This document shows, one piece after another, positions 14,201 to 21,526 of a stretch of 64,000 nucleotides of DNA. The DNA is from Tigriopus japonicus (taxonomy: Eukaryota > Arthropoda > Copepoda > Harpacticoida > Harpacticidae), in assembly GCA_010645155.1 (NCBI GenBank), contig CM021319.1, forward strand, positions 2,213,401 to 2,277,400, written 5' to 3'. The translations under genes were made by a program, and so were the position numbers. A model generated the notes under the pieces. The model was not told where the DNA came from, searched no databases, and saw only the letters and a program-made list of their open reading frames with translations. Numbering within the stretch: position 1 is the stretch's first letter; each line of letters begins with the position of its first letter.

Positions 14201-17200
14201 CGCCAAATGGTGATCGACATGGCGTCGCGCGGAATGACAGTGACGGAGACCTCCAAGGCCATGGGAATCAGCCGAAAGGCCATCTATGCCATCAAAAAAA
14301 GGTTCGAGGAGCGCGGAACGGTCGAGAGGAAGAAAGGGCAGGGACGAAAGAGGTCAGTAAGGACAAAAGCCAAGATCATCACTGTCAAAAATCGCGTGAA
14401 GAGGAATCCATTCCGGACCATTTGTGGCATGGCTAAGGCCATGTCCTTGACCCCAAGCACAGTCCATAGGATTGTTCATGACGATCTGGAAATGATGTTG
14501 AATAAATGTTCAATGCAAAAATTTGTGTTATCTAACACCCTTTTGAAGTTATCCAAGGAATAAAAGAGCATGAACAATCTCTTTAAGATCTTTAACCTGT
14601 GGCTTAGATCCCTAAATTGACCTGTAAACTAAAAATAATAGATTTCAATGTTGACAGAAAATTTAGAGGGGAGGAATAGAAGGATAAAAAATTCAAGTTA
14701 ATATTATTAAAAATCAGATATTGTACACAACTATACACGTCACTGTCATTCCGCGCGACGCCATGTCGATTACCATTTGGCGCTTGGTCTCCATGTTGTT
14801 CAGGGTGAAGGAAATGATGTTTAAAGTAAACATCAGCAACTGGTAGACTCTCAAGATCATGAAACCTTTTATTCGATGTCCACGAATATCTTTCAGTTAA
14901 AAGTTATGCCCATTTTTGTAAGTGTTACCTTAATTTTGGAACATGGGGTATTTGTGAACACCTTATTCGTGGACACCGTATTTGTGGACACCTATTTTAC
15001 AGATACCGTATTTGTGGACACCGTATTTTACGGATACCGTATTTGTGGACACCGCATTTTATGGATACCGTATTTGTGAACACCGTATTTGTGGACACTG
15101 CATTTGTGGACACCGTATTTGTGGACACCGTATTTGTGGACACCGTATTTGTGGACACCGTATTTGTGGACACCGTATTTGTGGACACCGTATTTGTGGA
15201 CACCGTATTTGTGGACACCGTATTTGTGCACATGGTATTTGTGGACACCCTATTTGAGGGCATTGTATTTGTGGTAAAGATGTGTTTCGAACCAGAGATG
15301 CTGCCAGTTTTGACTCGGAAGTTTATTGCTGTTAAAAAGAGCAGGTTGTATTGAACTTTTGAAAAGACCTGAACGGGGACCAATTTGGCAACACTCGAAC
15401 TAGTGCATTTCCAGTTTCATCAATAGAGGTTGTGAAGAATTGATTGTTGTCTTTCGCCATGGACACTGCCATGACCTGCCGCGTAGACATCGCTGTAGGC
15501 AAGCCAGTACTGTGCAGGCACTTAGAAAGAGACAAATTCCCTAATATTTCAAGTAAATTTGCCAACAATGTCACCAACCAATGTCCTTTTTGATATCGGT
15601 AAACAATTATGATACTTATTTATCAGTACAATATCACACATATTGCGAAACAGTTAAAATTATGTTGAGTTTTTTCTCTTCCCGAGTGCCTGGACAGTGC
15701 TGGCTGGCCTTTAGCGATGTCTACGCGGCAGGCTGGTGGGGCGGGAATAGAGGGGGACAACAATCAATTGTTCACAACCTCTATAGTTATAAAAATGGAT
15801 TTCGAGTTTGCAGTGCTGCCATATTTTATGGCAGATAAGGTCTATTGCCTGTTGAAAAGTTTAGTTGTGGTCAGATTTTTGACCCTAAAAACTAAAATGG
15901 CAAAATTCTGCCAAAAATCCAACTCAAAACACATCAGTAATTTGTGGACATTGTCTTTCTATTCTATTACTATTTGTGGACACTGTTGAATACCGTATTT
16001 TTGGACATTACTAGTGATGGACCGAAAGCGCTTTCGGCCGAAATTTCGGTTTCGGTTATGCCTACCGAAACCGTAAGCAGACATGCACTATAAAGAATGG
16101 ACTTTGACAATAAAATCGAAAAAATTTAGGTCCAAGAACCTCTGAAATTCAAGTTTCCCGATCTTTAAAAATTTGCGACTACTCAACATCGAACACATGA
16201 GCAATTAAATTTTTAGGGTGGATTTTGCATTTATACAATTTTGTGGTCAGCTGCTTTCGGTTTCGGTTTCGCTTTCGGTTAAGCCCTCTTTCGGCCGAAA
16301 CTTTCGGTTTCGGTTATGAGCCCTTTCGGTCCATCACTAGACATTACCTCCAGACAATGTTGGTTGCCATTTTAGGGAAAGCATTGGCATTGTCTTTTTT
16401 GTAATTCGTTAGATTTGCCTTAAGAAGCTCATGAGAAAGAAGGGTCAACTTGGTCACGTTATTTGACTTTTTTTTGAAGCTTCAAATGTTTGCAATTGTT
16501 GTCGGCACTGTCAATTAAGAAGCTCAAGTTTAACCGAAAGTCAAAAGTCAATTTTGCAATCAATGTATATAGATCATACCAATAAGAATGGATCCAGTCA
16601 TTGTATTGCAAAACAAGATGTGTTTAAGCCCTTGCATTAATATTTGTTCAGTCAAAGGCTCGTCTTGGCTGCATATTTTTCTTCCACCTCATGTTTTTTT
16701 CCATTAAAACCACTGTCACTAGTGGTCTGATTACGCTTCTTTCCCATGAGCTTCTGTACATTTGCCCTTACTTTCAAAAGAAGCAATTTATTTCAATTAC
16801 TTACAAAACACTAGTATACATATTGGCTGTAACGTCATACATGGTTTAAAATAAAGCAAAAAGCCCCCATGGTGTAAAGACTTGTGGAGTATTTATATTT
16901 CTAAAACCACCACATTCGTTATTTAAAATGTACTATTGAATCCCTAAATAAACATCATCATCATCGAGTATTGATGATACAAAGGTATTTTAACACATTT
17001 AGGTCCCTTAATCAGTCCTACGTAAATAGTGGGGTGTAAATGCCTCTTGACATGGTTATAAAAAAAAATAGTGATGTTAAGCTTCGCTAATTAAATATTC
17101 AACTAAATTAAGTGATATTTGAGGGAAAAGGTGAATGTAAAACCATGACACAAAAACGATGGTAGTAGGGTTTGCAACATTTTCACTTGATATTTGCTTC

Positions 17201-17895
17201 CTCTTATCATGGCAAACTCATGGAAACCTTTGTTTTCAATAGAGCAATTCATAAGCCTTTTTATCACCAAGATGATCCCATCAATTAATACGCCTTGCCT
17301 GCGTCCCCACTTGTGTTTAAATGAACTACTTAGCGTCTCAATAAGCGTCGGTTAGGAGACTTTCTTTAATTTTGGCATCAAAATCAATACCAATGTAGCT
17401 CTTCTTATATCAGGAGCCTTTTACCCTTGTTAAGCCTCCATCTCATGACGGATTTCTGAGATTCGATTGAAATTCTCTAAACTCCCTCATTAGGTACTCC
17501 TAAACCTAGCTCCTCAAAGTTTCTAAATATTCCCCGTACCATCTTAGCCATGCAAGCCGTTAAATAGCCGCTGCCGGATCCCACATCCAAAGCTCTCGAG
17601 CCTGCTCGAAGATGATCTTGAAGTAATTCTAAAACATAGGCGTGCATATGAGGAGCCGATATCGTGGCGTTATGACTGATACTTTGGGGCGAATCGGCAT
17701 AAGGTGATTGCCCACAAAAGTCCGCCCGATCCACTTGAAGCATGGCCTTGGCCACACCTTCACTGGTTATAACTCCATTGCCTGAAATATAATCATCGTC
17801 ATACTGGATGGCCTAGAGATCCATCGCAAAATGAGGTTACCTTTCAAGTTGGCAATGAGTTGCTCATGGGTCTTGCCCGTCGAACGCCAAGCCAT
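2263..17895 (-). CDS. Pcmt: Protein-L-isoaspartate(D-aspartate) O-methyltransferase
   Basis: Five minus-strand coding exons join in phase to 225 codons, the normal PCMT length (about 227): 17895-17841, 17781-17540, 8364-8244, 8179-8094 and 2436-2263. All introns are GT-AG. The enzyme uses S-adenosylmethionine to methylate isoaspartyl residues, starting repair of aged cytosolic proteins. Visible signatures are the start [20 protein letters not shown], the substrate-site run [17 protein letters not shown] (residues 49-65), the SAM-binding loop LDVGSGSG (83-90), the acidic IGIDHI, the run [11 protein letters not shown], and the family ending [11 protein letters not shown]. Introns 1 and 3 are 58 and 64 bp. 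Intron 2 (8365-17539) and intron 4 (2437-8093) are enlarged by transposons. An acceptor-like ttgactgtag lies about 25 bases upstream of the ATG, suggesting a 5'UTR intron. Coordinates may be off by one base at the exon 3 donor. Confidence 0.93.
2470..3180. other. PCMT intron 4, 3' part, no feature
   Basis: AT-rich intronic sequence next to the last methyltransferase exon. I see no gene, splice-supported exon or transposon end here. Confidence 0.5.
3181..3426 (-). mobile_element. tRNA-derived SINE (family 1), minus copy with poly(A) tail
   Basis: Read on the minus strand, the element begins with gacgtggtgtcgtggttagc (A box) followed by a canonical B box, aggttcgattctcc. It then has the same body as the 1857-2105 copy and ends in a poly(A) run, seen as the T stretch at 3181-3192 on the plus strand. 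It is better preserved than the plus copy. It lies in PCMT intron 4 in the same orientation as the host gene. Confidence 0.87.
3832..4137. mobile_element. hAT-like MITE (family B), 306 bp
   Basis: The ends approximate tagtgatgtgtttcgagt and its complement (left tattaatgtgttacg, right cgaaacacgtcacta). They are flanked by ctttgaag (3824-3831) and ctttgaac (4138-4145), a 7/8 match to an 8-bp target duplication. The interior carries the family's signature words ccataaaatatggcagcact and actagttcgagtgttgcca. Other copies are at 15275-15939, 38866-39165, 47520-47655 and 50455-50545. None encodes a protein. Confidence 0.85.
4591..6408 (+). mobile_element. hAT transposon, nearly complete, 1818 bp
   Basis: An exact 8-bp target duplication, ctaatgag, flanks the element at 4583-4590 and 6409-6416. 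The terminal inverted repeats are about 27 bp: left gagggctgtcatttgaatgc, and the right end read inward tagagctgtcatttgagtgc. The TAGRG start is a hAT signature, so the left G is probably a T-to-G change. Just inside each end lie repeated tgcattattt/tgcatttt words, probably subterminal transposase-binding sites. The interior is one transposase frame. The element sits in PCMT intron 4, antisense to the gene. Confidence 0.95.
4794..6254 (+). pseudogene. hAT transposase broken by one in-frame TAG
   Basis: The frame is 487 codons with a single stop at 5715-5717 and no frameshift. Upstream is a 307-residue part and downstream an in-frame continuation with a methionine at 5763. Visible parts are a BED-type zinc finger ([19 protein letters not shown] then H, about residues 37-60); an RNase-H-like catalytic region with [10 protein letters not shown] and [13 protein letters not shown], followed by [14 protein letters not shown]; and the C-terminal hAT dimerisation motif [20 protein letters not shown]. 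The stop follows ILTR and precedes [10 protein letters not shown], where this family usually has RWGTW. TAG therefore probably replaced TGG (Trp). At 487 codons it is short for hAT but resembles the compact CGGBP1-like group. The break is recent, since the rest is open. Confidence 0.93.
6417..8093. other. PCMT intron 4, 5' part, no feature
   Basis: AT-rich intron sequence. A segment near 6770-6840 with ggtctcatac and agacattgctagtaac resembles the segment beginning tagtgatgggacgagacgg at 4153, so a degraded element may once have enclosed the hAT insertion. I could not confirm a target duplication. No exon is seen. Confidence 0.4.
9088..9610. repeat. Fold-back repeat in PCMT intron 2
   Basis: The segment ending gcaacgtgactagatgcggc near 9128 recurs inverted as gcatctagtcacgttggcgt near 9570-9590. 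The arms are about 60 bp with some mismatch, separated by about 400 bp of AT-rich sequence. It probably marks a decayed DNA transposon. No target duplication was identified. Confidence 0.55.
10159..10870. mobile_element. Fold-back DNA element with TA flanks, 712 bp
   Basis: Two arms of about 225 bp (10159 to about 10385 and about 10644 to 10870) are near-perfect inverted copies. Both carry gaatacaaattcattcatca and tcatgtcaaaatagctcaaa or their complements. The element begins ccttttgaa and ends ttcaaaagg and is bordered by TA on both sides (10157-10158 and 10871-10872), which fits a Tc1/mariner-type insertion. The loop has no coding frame. Confidence 0.75.
11400..12140. mobile_element. Palindromic remnant of a Tc1/mariner-like transposon
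   Basis: Two related segments face each other. The minus strand at 11478-11744 reads [16 protein letters not shown] and the plus strand near 11990-12060 reads [16 protein letters not shown]. Nearer the centre, [11 protein letters not shown] helix-turn-helix fragments occur on plus (about 11785-11840) and minus (about 11880-11960). A transposon-like end, tacagtgtatcccagg, lies at about 11401. The frames are broken. I infer an inverted duplication of a mariner-type element; the exact family is uncertain. Confidence 0.5.
12257..12450 (+). mobile_element. tRNA-Leu/Ser-like SINE (family 3) with A-rich tail
   Basis: The head resembles a class II tRNA gene with a long variable arm: gccagaatggccgcgcgtgc (A-box side), then gcgagttcgagtcctgc (B box) about 65 bases later. 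It is followed by a short body and the tail aacaaaaaaaataataataa. The spacing is too degenerate for a working tRNA, so a SINE is more likely. It lies in PCMT intron 2. Confidence 0.7.
12785..12940. mobile_element. Small MITE (family C), decayed copy
   Basis: Inverted arms read tggagcagaaattctagacg and acgtctgggatttctgctca, bordered by ggggaaataattttttt and its approximate complement. The same arms occur in the better-preserved element at 47153-47321. Short length and inverted ends point to a MITE. The target duplication is not clear here. Confidence 0.65.
12951..13240. repeat. Inverted repeat pair, MITE-like, about 290 bp
   Basis: The sequence ccacaaaatgtcagcgaaaa followed by ccctccaccgccagcg at 12951-12986 recurs inverted as ctggcggcggagggttgata with ctgacatattgtgg at 13211-13243. 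It encloses about 220 bp of AT-rich DNA. No coding frame or confirmed target duplication. Confidence 0.6.
13505..13860. repeat. 20-bp minisatellite, about 18 copies
   Basis: The unit is ttttgaaacctttcaacagt, with a second variant ending catt. Variants are grouped, catt units at both ends and cagt units in the middle, suggesting expansion from the centre. The array ends in a T tract at 13860. It lies in PCMT intron 2, just upstream of the 15-bp array. Confidence 0.95.
13930..14034. repeat. 15-bp minisatellite (gtggacaccgtattt), block 1
   Basis: Copies of gtggacaccgtattt run from about 13930 until the Tc1/mariner-type insertion at 14035. Later blocks of the same array are 14949-15274 and 15940-16003. 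The unit is a multiple of three with few stops, which creates artefactual open frames on both strands. Confidence 0.93.
14035..14948 (+). mobile_element. Tc1/mariner-type element, 211-bp inverted repeats, internal deletion
   Basis: The element starts ccccatgttccaaaattaag and ends with its complement. It is flanked by TA (14033-14034 and 14949-14950). The arms 14035-14245 and 14738-14948 are inverted copies of about 211 bp with only a few mismatches, so the insertion is young. It interrupts the 15-bp minisatellite. The transposase frame starts inside the left arm at 14189, so the right arm carries an antisense copy of the transposase N-terminus. About 490 bp lie between the arms, far less than a full transposase gene needs. 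Confidence 0.92.
14189..14563 (+). pseudogene. Truncated Tc1/mariner transposase, DNA-binding part only
   Basis: The frame reads [18 protein letters not shown] and continues with a first helix-turn-helix ([20 protein letters not shown]), a basic linker ([16 protein letters not shown]) and a second paired-like helix-turn-helix ([19 protein letters not shown] then VHRIVHDDL). This is the bipartite N-terminal DNA-binding domain of Tc1/mariner transposases, which binds the inverted repeats. After HDDLEMM the frame loses resemblance to the family and stops. The whole DDE catalytic domain is missing, removed by internal deletion. The product could at most bind element ends. Confidence 0.85.
14949..15274. 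repeat. 15-bp minisatellite, block 2
   Basis: About 20 units of gtggacaccgtattt, several nearly identical in tandem at 15095-15230, with variants such as tttacggataccgt at the left. It continues block 1 across the Tc1/mariner insertion and is cut on the right by a family B MITE at 15275. Confidence 0.95.
15275..15939. mobile_element. Family B MITE inserted in the minisatellite, itself interrupted
   Basis: The ends are taaagatgtgtttcgaacc and aaaacacatcagta. The flanking 8-bp duplication is atttgtgg (15267-15274 and 15940-15947), which is also a minisatellite word. Without the nested 356-bp insert the element is about 307 bp, matching the other copies. It is oriented opposite to the 3832-4137 copy. 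Confidence 0.87.
15426..15781. mobile_element. TA-flanked MITE nested in the family B MITE
   Basis: Inverted ends gaggttgtgaagaattgatt and aatcaattgttcacaacctc are bordered by TA at 15424-15425 and 15782-15783. The inner arms also pair (cctgccgcgtagacatcgct and agcgatgtctacgcggcagg). This is a Tc1/mariner-type non-autonomous element with no coding frame. Confidence 0.85.
15940..16011. repeat. 15-bp minisatellite, block 3, degenerate
   Basis: Remnant units atttgtggacattg, atttgtggacactg and accgtatttttggacatt continue the array to the right of the family B MITE. They are more diverged than block 2, as expected at an array edge. Confidence 0.8.
16012..16339. mobile_element. hAT-type MITE (family D), complete, 328 bp
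   Basis: Perfect 17-bp terminal inverted repeats, tagtgatggaccgaaag and ctttcggtccatcacta, are flanked by an exact 8-bp duplication, gacattac (16004-16011 and 16340-16347). Inside each end lie several tttcggtttcggtt and ggccgaaa words, which look like subterminal binding sites. It inserted in the last minisatellite units. A damaged copy is at 19668-19900. Confidence 0.94.
16348..17476. other. PCMT intron 2, 5' part, no feature
   Basis: Intronic AT-rich sequence between the nested transposon cluster and methyltransferase exon 2. I see no exon or element boundary. Confidence 0.5.
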
Positions 17896-18302
17896 GGTCT
17901 TCCCAGGAGGACGCCTACAGTCAAGGATTAGATAAAGACAGAAAAAGACACTCTTTACAGAGAATGGATTCAGTGAATACACTGCTTTCTTGGTACTAAG
18001 AAAACCCGAAACGTCTTTTCAGAAACAAAGCAGTTGACTAGGATATTCAACGTTTCGTTATTCGTACTATCGTGAACCGTGTTGAAAATACATTCTTATA
18101 TTAAAAGTGGCCAGATAATAAATATTCTTTTTAATTTATGACTCGATTTTACCTCTTAAACCATGAAAAGCCAGGAAAAAGGGATTATGTGATTGATATG
18201 GAACTGACATTAAAAAGTTATGGGCTCCCTGAGCTCTTTGTTGATTGTTGTGGTTTATCCAGTGTCAGTAAAAGTAAATAACCCTTACTTTGTCGGTAGA
18301 AA
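17896..18302. promoter_or_regulatory. Divergent promoter region between PCMT and CHURC1
   Basis: Only 407 bases separate the methyltransferase ATG (minus, at 17895) from the Churchill ATG (plus, at 18303). Head-to-head genes this close normally share a promoter region. A possible 5'UTR splice acceptor for PCMT lies at about 17922. I see no convincing TATA box. This is inference from spacing. Confidence 0.5.
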
Positions 18303-18752
18303 ATGTGTTACAAATGTGTAAAAGATAAATCATTGGATAGAGTAAGGACTGGTGTTTACATCTAAATATTTGGGGTTTGAGAACGTTTTCATTGTTCCAT
18401 TCAATTGATTTTTAGGGCACGTTTTGTTCTGATAGTTGTTGTCTGGTCTCAAATTTCGCTCAGTGCAGTCAATGCGGGTCGACTTCCGCTCTTGATATCA
18501 CCTCCGATAAGCCCGTGACCGTAGACGGAGACACCGAAGTTACCACTCGTAACCGTTAAGTCCCATTTATCTTCTCTCCTTTTTTTTCCTCATTCGACGA
18601 TTGTTTGTTTTTTGGCAGATTTGTGTAAGTGTGGTCACGTGATTGGCGAGCATACCTCGGAATTTTGGGTGGAATCCGGTCATCAAGAGTATCGAATGGA
18701 TTGTCATTTGTGTGGATTTGGCGAAGATAGCATTCTGATTACGCCGAAATAG
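18303..18752 (+). CDS. Churc1: Churchill protein homologue
   Basis: Three short exons, 18303-18341, 18416-18548 and 18619-18752, join in phase to 101 residues; human Churchill has 112. The start MCYKCVKDKSLDR corresponds to the family's opening Cys-x-x-Cys. Exon 2 begins GTFCSDSC and contains CSQCGSTSALDIT. Exon 3 gives HLCKCGHVIGEHTSEFW and EYRMDCHLCGFGEDS, the cysteine and histidine pairs that bind zinc in this small beta-sheet protein. Churchill is a transcription-linked zinc protein studied in vertebrate neural induction; its arthropod role is not established. Introns are 74 and 70 bp with GT-AG ends. The TAG stop is followed after 24 bases by the coilin-like ATG in the same frame, with no poly(A) signal between. 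Confidence 0.88.
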
Positions 18753-18776
18753 GTGAAATCACATCAAATCAGGACC

Positions 18777-19532
18777 ATGGAACCGCTGAGCACTAAATTG
18801 AGGATTCGATTGGATCTGACGGCCTTTGATTTGTCGTGGAAACGGGTTTGGATGCTGGTTGATTGTGATCAAATACAGAATATTGGCCAATTGATTCAAG
18901 CCATCAATTGTAAATACTTTGAATCCGAGCAGCCAAATTTGCGACTGTGCTTAGACGACCCCTATGAAATTCCTGATTTTGAGGATATCCAAGTTATTCG
19001 AGACGGAGACTTGTTAAAAGTGACTGAATTACCCAATGTGGGTCCACCCAAAAAGAAGAAAAAGAAACATAACTCGGCCCAAAATGACACCAGTCAAGAT
19101 CCGTCGTCTTTTTCAACCATCAAAAAGAACAAGAGCTCTTTACTAATTTACGAGAACGACGATGATTCAGAAGCGTTGAAAACATCTCGAAAGAAAAAGA
19201 CGAGCATCATCTCCGAAGATGAATTCACTCACGCAGAAACCGGACAGGTAACCAAAGAAGAAGTTCCCGAAGAACCCGTCGCGAAAGCCACTCGCAAACG
19301 CAAACGTCGACCGAAAAATCGTAACAGTATCAATCCAAACCAAGAAGAGGAACATGTGACCGAAATACTGATGGAACCTGTTGTTTCAACTGCGGTTCAA
19401 CCGCCTTCATGTTTTTCTGGGATTCCCGTGCAAACAGTGACAAATCCGCCCGCCACAATCCCTCAAATCCCGGCCGAGTCATTCGAACCTAGCTCTAAGA
19501 AAATAACGTGTGATCAATTCCTTCTGGGATAG
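18777..19532 (+). CDS. Coilin-like protein (N-terminal domain plus basic tail)
   Basis: 251 residues in a single exon. I chose the ATG at 18777, in a strong context (gaccatgg), because the frame upstream has only non-ATG codons back to the Churchill stop. Residues 1 to about 90 resemble the coilin N-terminal ubiquitin-like domain: LRIRLDLTAFDLSWKRVWML, then LVDCDQIQNIGQLIQAI, and DIQVIRDGDLLKVTELP. A lysine-rich, probably disordered region follows, with PKKKKKKH and RKRKRRPKNR, likely nuclear signals. In the family this domain drives self-association in Cajal bodies. The usual C-terminal Tudor-like domain and RG box are missing, and the protein is under half of human length. It lies 24 bases after Churchill, and an AATAAA follows 6 bases after the stop. 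Confidence 0.72.
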   Translation: MEPLSTKLRIRLDLTAFDLSWKRVWMLVDCDQIQNIGQLIQAINCKYFESEQPNLRLCLDDPYEIPDFEDIQVIRDGDLLKVTELPNVGPPKKKKKKHNSAQNDTSQDPSSFSTIKKNKSSLLIYENDDDSEALKTSRKKKTSIISEDEFTHAETGQVTKEEVPEEPVAKATRKRKRRPKNRNSINPNQEEEHVTEILMEPVVSTAVQPPSCFSGIPVQTVTNPPATIPQIPAESFEPSSKKITCDQFLLG

Positions 19533-19537
19533 ATCGC

Positions 19538-19543
19538 AATAAA
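19538..19543 (+). terminator. Poly(A) signal of the CHURC1-coilin unit
   Basis: AATAAA lies six bases after the coilin-like stop codon, so the 3'UTR is very short. No signal is present between Churchill and coilin, so this is the first downstream signal for both reading frames. Confidence 0.7.
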
Positions 19544-19667
19544 TTATGCTTTCATGGACGGTTTTCTTCTTTTCTTTCAAACGAAGCAAATTCGGACGAT
19601 GCACCGTGCTCAAGTGAGTGAGATTTAAAGTAAAAATCATTGTCTTCTTTAGGACATCTTAATAGTG

Positions 19668-19900
19668 ATGGACCGAAAGCATTTTCAGCCGAAATTTCGG
19701 TTTCGGCTTCGATCTTGCCTACCGAAACCGATGTTTTCGGTCCAAAGCCCAAGTAAAAAAAGAAAAAAAACGATGTTTTAATATTTGTAATCCATATGAC
19801 TAGACGTGAATAATGCATATAAAAAGATTCGAAGTCGGCTGATTTCGATTAAGCAGCCATGTTTCGGCCTTTTCGTTGAGCCCTTTCGATAAACCACAGT
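19668..19900. mobile_element. Family D MITE, damaged copy
   Basis: The left end tagtgatggaccgaaagc and the inner words aaatttcggtttcggctt match the 16012-16339 element. The right end survives only as a degenerate gccctttcgataaacc near 19895. No target duplication was found. Confidence 0.75.
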
Positions 19901-21210
19901 TTTATATTTATCCAAATCTTATTCATTTATCCAAAGAAACGGCATTTCTTTCTGTTGTAAATTTACAAGTACTTTGGTCAAGTTATTATTCTTTTCTTGC
20001 CCTCTACAGAATTCTCTCTTCAGCCCAGAGCCACCCTGATGTAAGAACCTTCGCGCTTCAACCAAATTTGTCAATCAGTTGCACTGAATCAGTCGCTGGA
20101 GAACCCGGGAAGAAGAGAAGGAGAGATCTGCTGGCTGATCGGAGGGCCCGTTATAGTATAGTGTCGCCAAAAAATACAATATCAGGCGCCAAATTTTGAG
20201 GAAGTAGGTGAAAGTGAGTAAAGGTAGATTCCCGATTTTCTATCTAAATGCGGGCCTTTCTACCTCCACCAAGAAAAAAAATCCATTAAATGCACGGTCA
20301 CTTTTTCATATCATGGAATAAGTCAAGCATCTAACGAGGCAAAGGGAAAGCCTAGAAATTATGTTTAGTGTCGCCAATAGAAGCTAACAAAGACCTAAAT
20401 GTGTAACGATGTGCTTTTATTTTGGGCATGACTTTGGCTTCAAAGATGTTAACTTAAAGAATTCCCATTGTTCCTTTAGGAATGGAACCCAAACTTTATC
20501 AAGTCAGAGGTTAACTTCCGCGTTCAAATGAATCAATCAATCCGGAGTATTGCTTAGAGGCAAAACGACAGAGGCCATTGTCATTTTTTCTACCTCGTTT
20601 GCAGCTAATACTGATTACTGACTAAAGTTGCCCATAAGTTGCGTGAAAAAGCAAATATTTCCGATGAATATCGTAAAAACTTCCCCTTGCAAGTGTAAGA
20701 TCATAGTACAAACGAAAGTATGCGAGACATATTAATAATGTCAAATCCTATAAATGGTTGCAAATTGTAGAAAACTACAAGTTTTTCAAAAATTTGCCAT
20801 CTACGAATACGTTTGTTTGGGCAAGTTTCAACTAGTCGCTGATGAAAAATGGCCCTTGCTGCCCATAATGAAATTTAACGAGTATATATTTTGTTTTCTT
20901 GTACTAAAACAACTCCAGCGTAACCAAAATTGTCAAGTTTGTTTCTCCTTTCCAAGGCAAGATCTCCAAAATGGAAGTTGCGTACTCCTCTGAAAGAAAA
21001 TTCCGGTCATGATAACTGTGAATTTTTGATTAATCGCGTCACCCAGAGTCAGTCTGAACCCCAAAATGCCCCCGTATCACATCCATATCATTTTAATCTC
21101 TTAGATAAGGATTGAAAATACAGTTCAACCTAACCTTCGTTAACACTGTACAATGTGCCCCATATTTGCTTTTACTTTGCGCCCTCAGTCAATTCGGGCA
21201 GCCTGATCTC
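19901..21210. other. Intergenic, no feature recognised
   Basis: The open stretch at about 19990-20199 has no domain I recognise and no splice context. The remainder is AT-rich. Nothing else is supported. Confidence 0.45.
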
Positions 21211-21212
21211 AC

Positions 21213-21526
21213 CACAGACCATATAATGGCTAGACCTCGCTTCGTGCGAGAAAAAAGGGGACAACTTTGCTTCATCAGCTGGTACATAACACTACACCCT
21301 AAAATGGTGGGAATTTCGAACTTTTTAAAATTTTGCCAGCGTGGCCAAGTCCTGAACAAACTCAACGTACCGTACGTACTTTGTTCTCGACGCGAGCGAG
21401 CGTCGTTACTTCTGAGCACGCGGTCGCCCTAAGATTTTGAAGCTAGCGCAGCTAGGCCAAGTGGTGTCCCTTTTCTCTCGCCGACGGAACAGGCCAATGC
21501 GACATCTAGTCATTATATGATCTGTG
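21213..21526. mobile_element. MITE-like inverted repeat upstream of PP1
   Basis: The left arm cacagaccatataatggcta followed by gacctcgc and gcgagaaaaaaggggac is mirrored on the right by gtcccttttctctcgc and tctagtcattatatgatctg. The arms are about 50 bp or more, about 315 bp end to end. It ends about 650 bases before the PP1 start codon, so it lies in the promoter-proximal region. No target duplication was confirmed. Confidence 0.65.

Noticed and set aside
14876..15383. Several overlapping open frames with repeats such as [10 protein letters not shown] and [10 protein letters not shown]
   Set aside because: They are artefacts of the 15-bp minisatellite, whose unit is a multiple of three and has few stops. 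Frames are open on both strands at once and have no start or splice context.
18753..18776. Starting the coilin-like protein at the GTG right after the Churchill stop
   Set aside because: Nuclear genes rarely start at GTG, and an ATG in strong context lies 24 bases on. The intervening codons show no coilin similarity.
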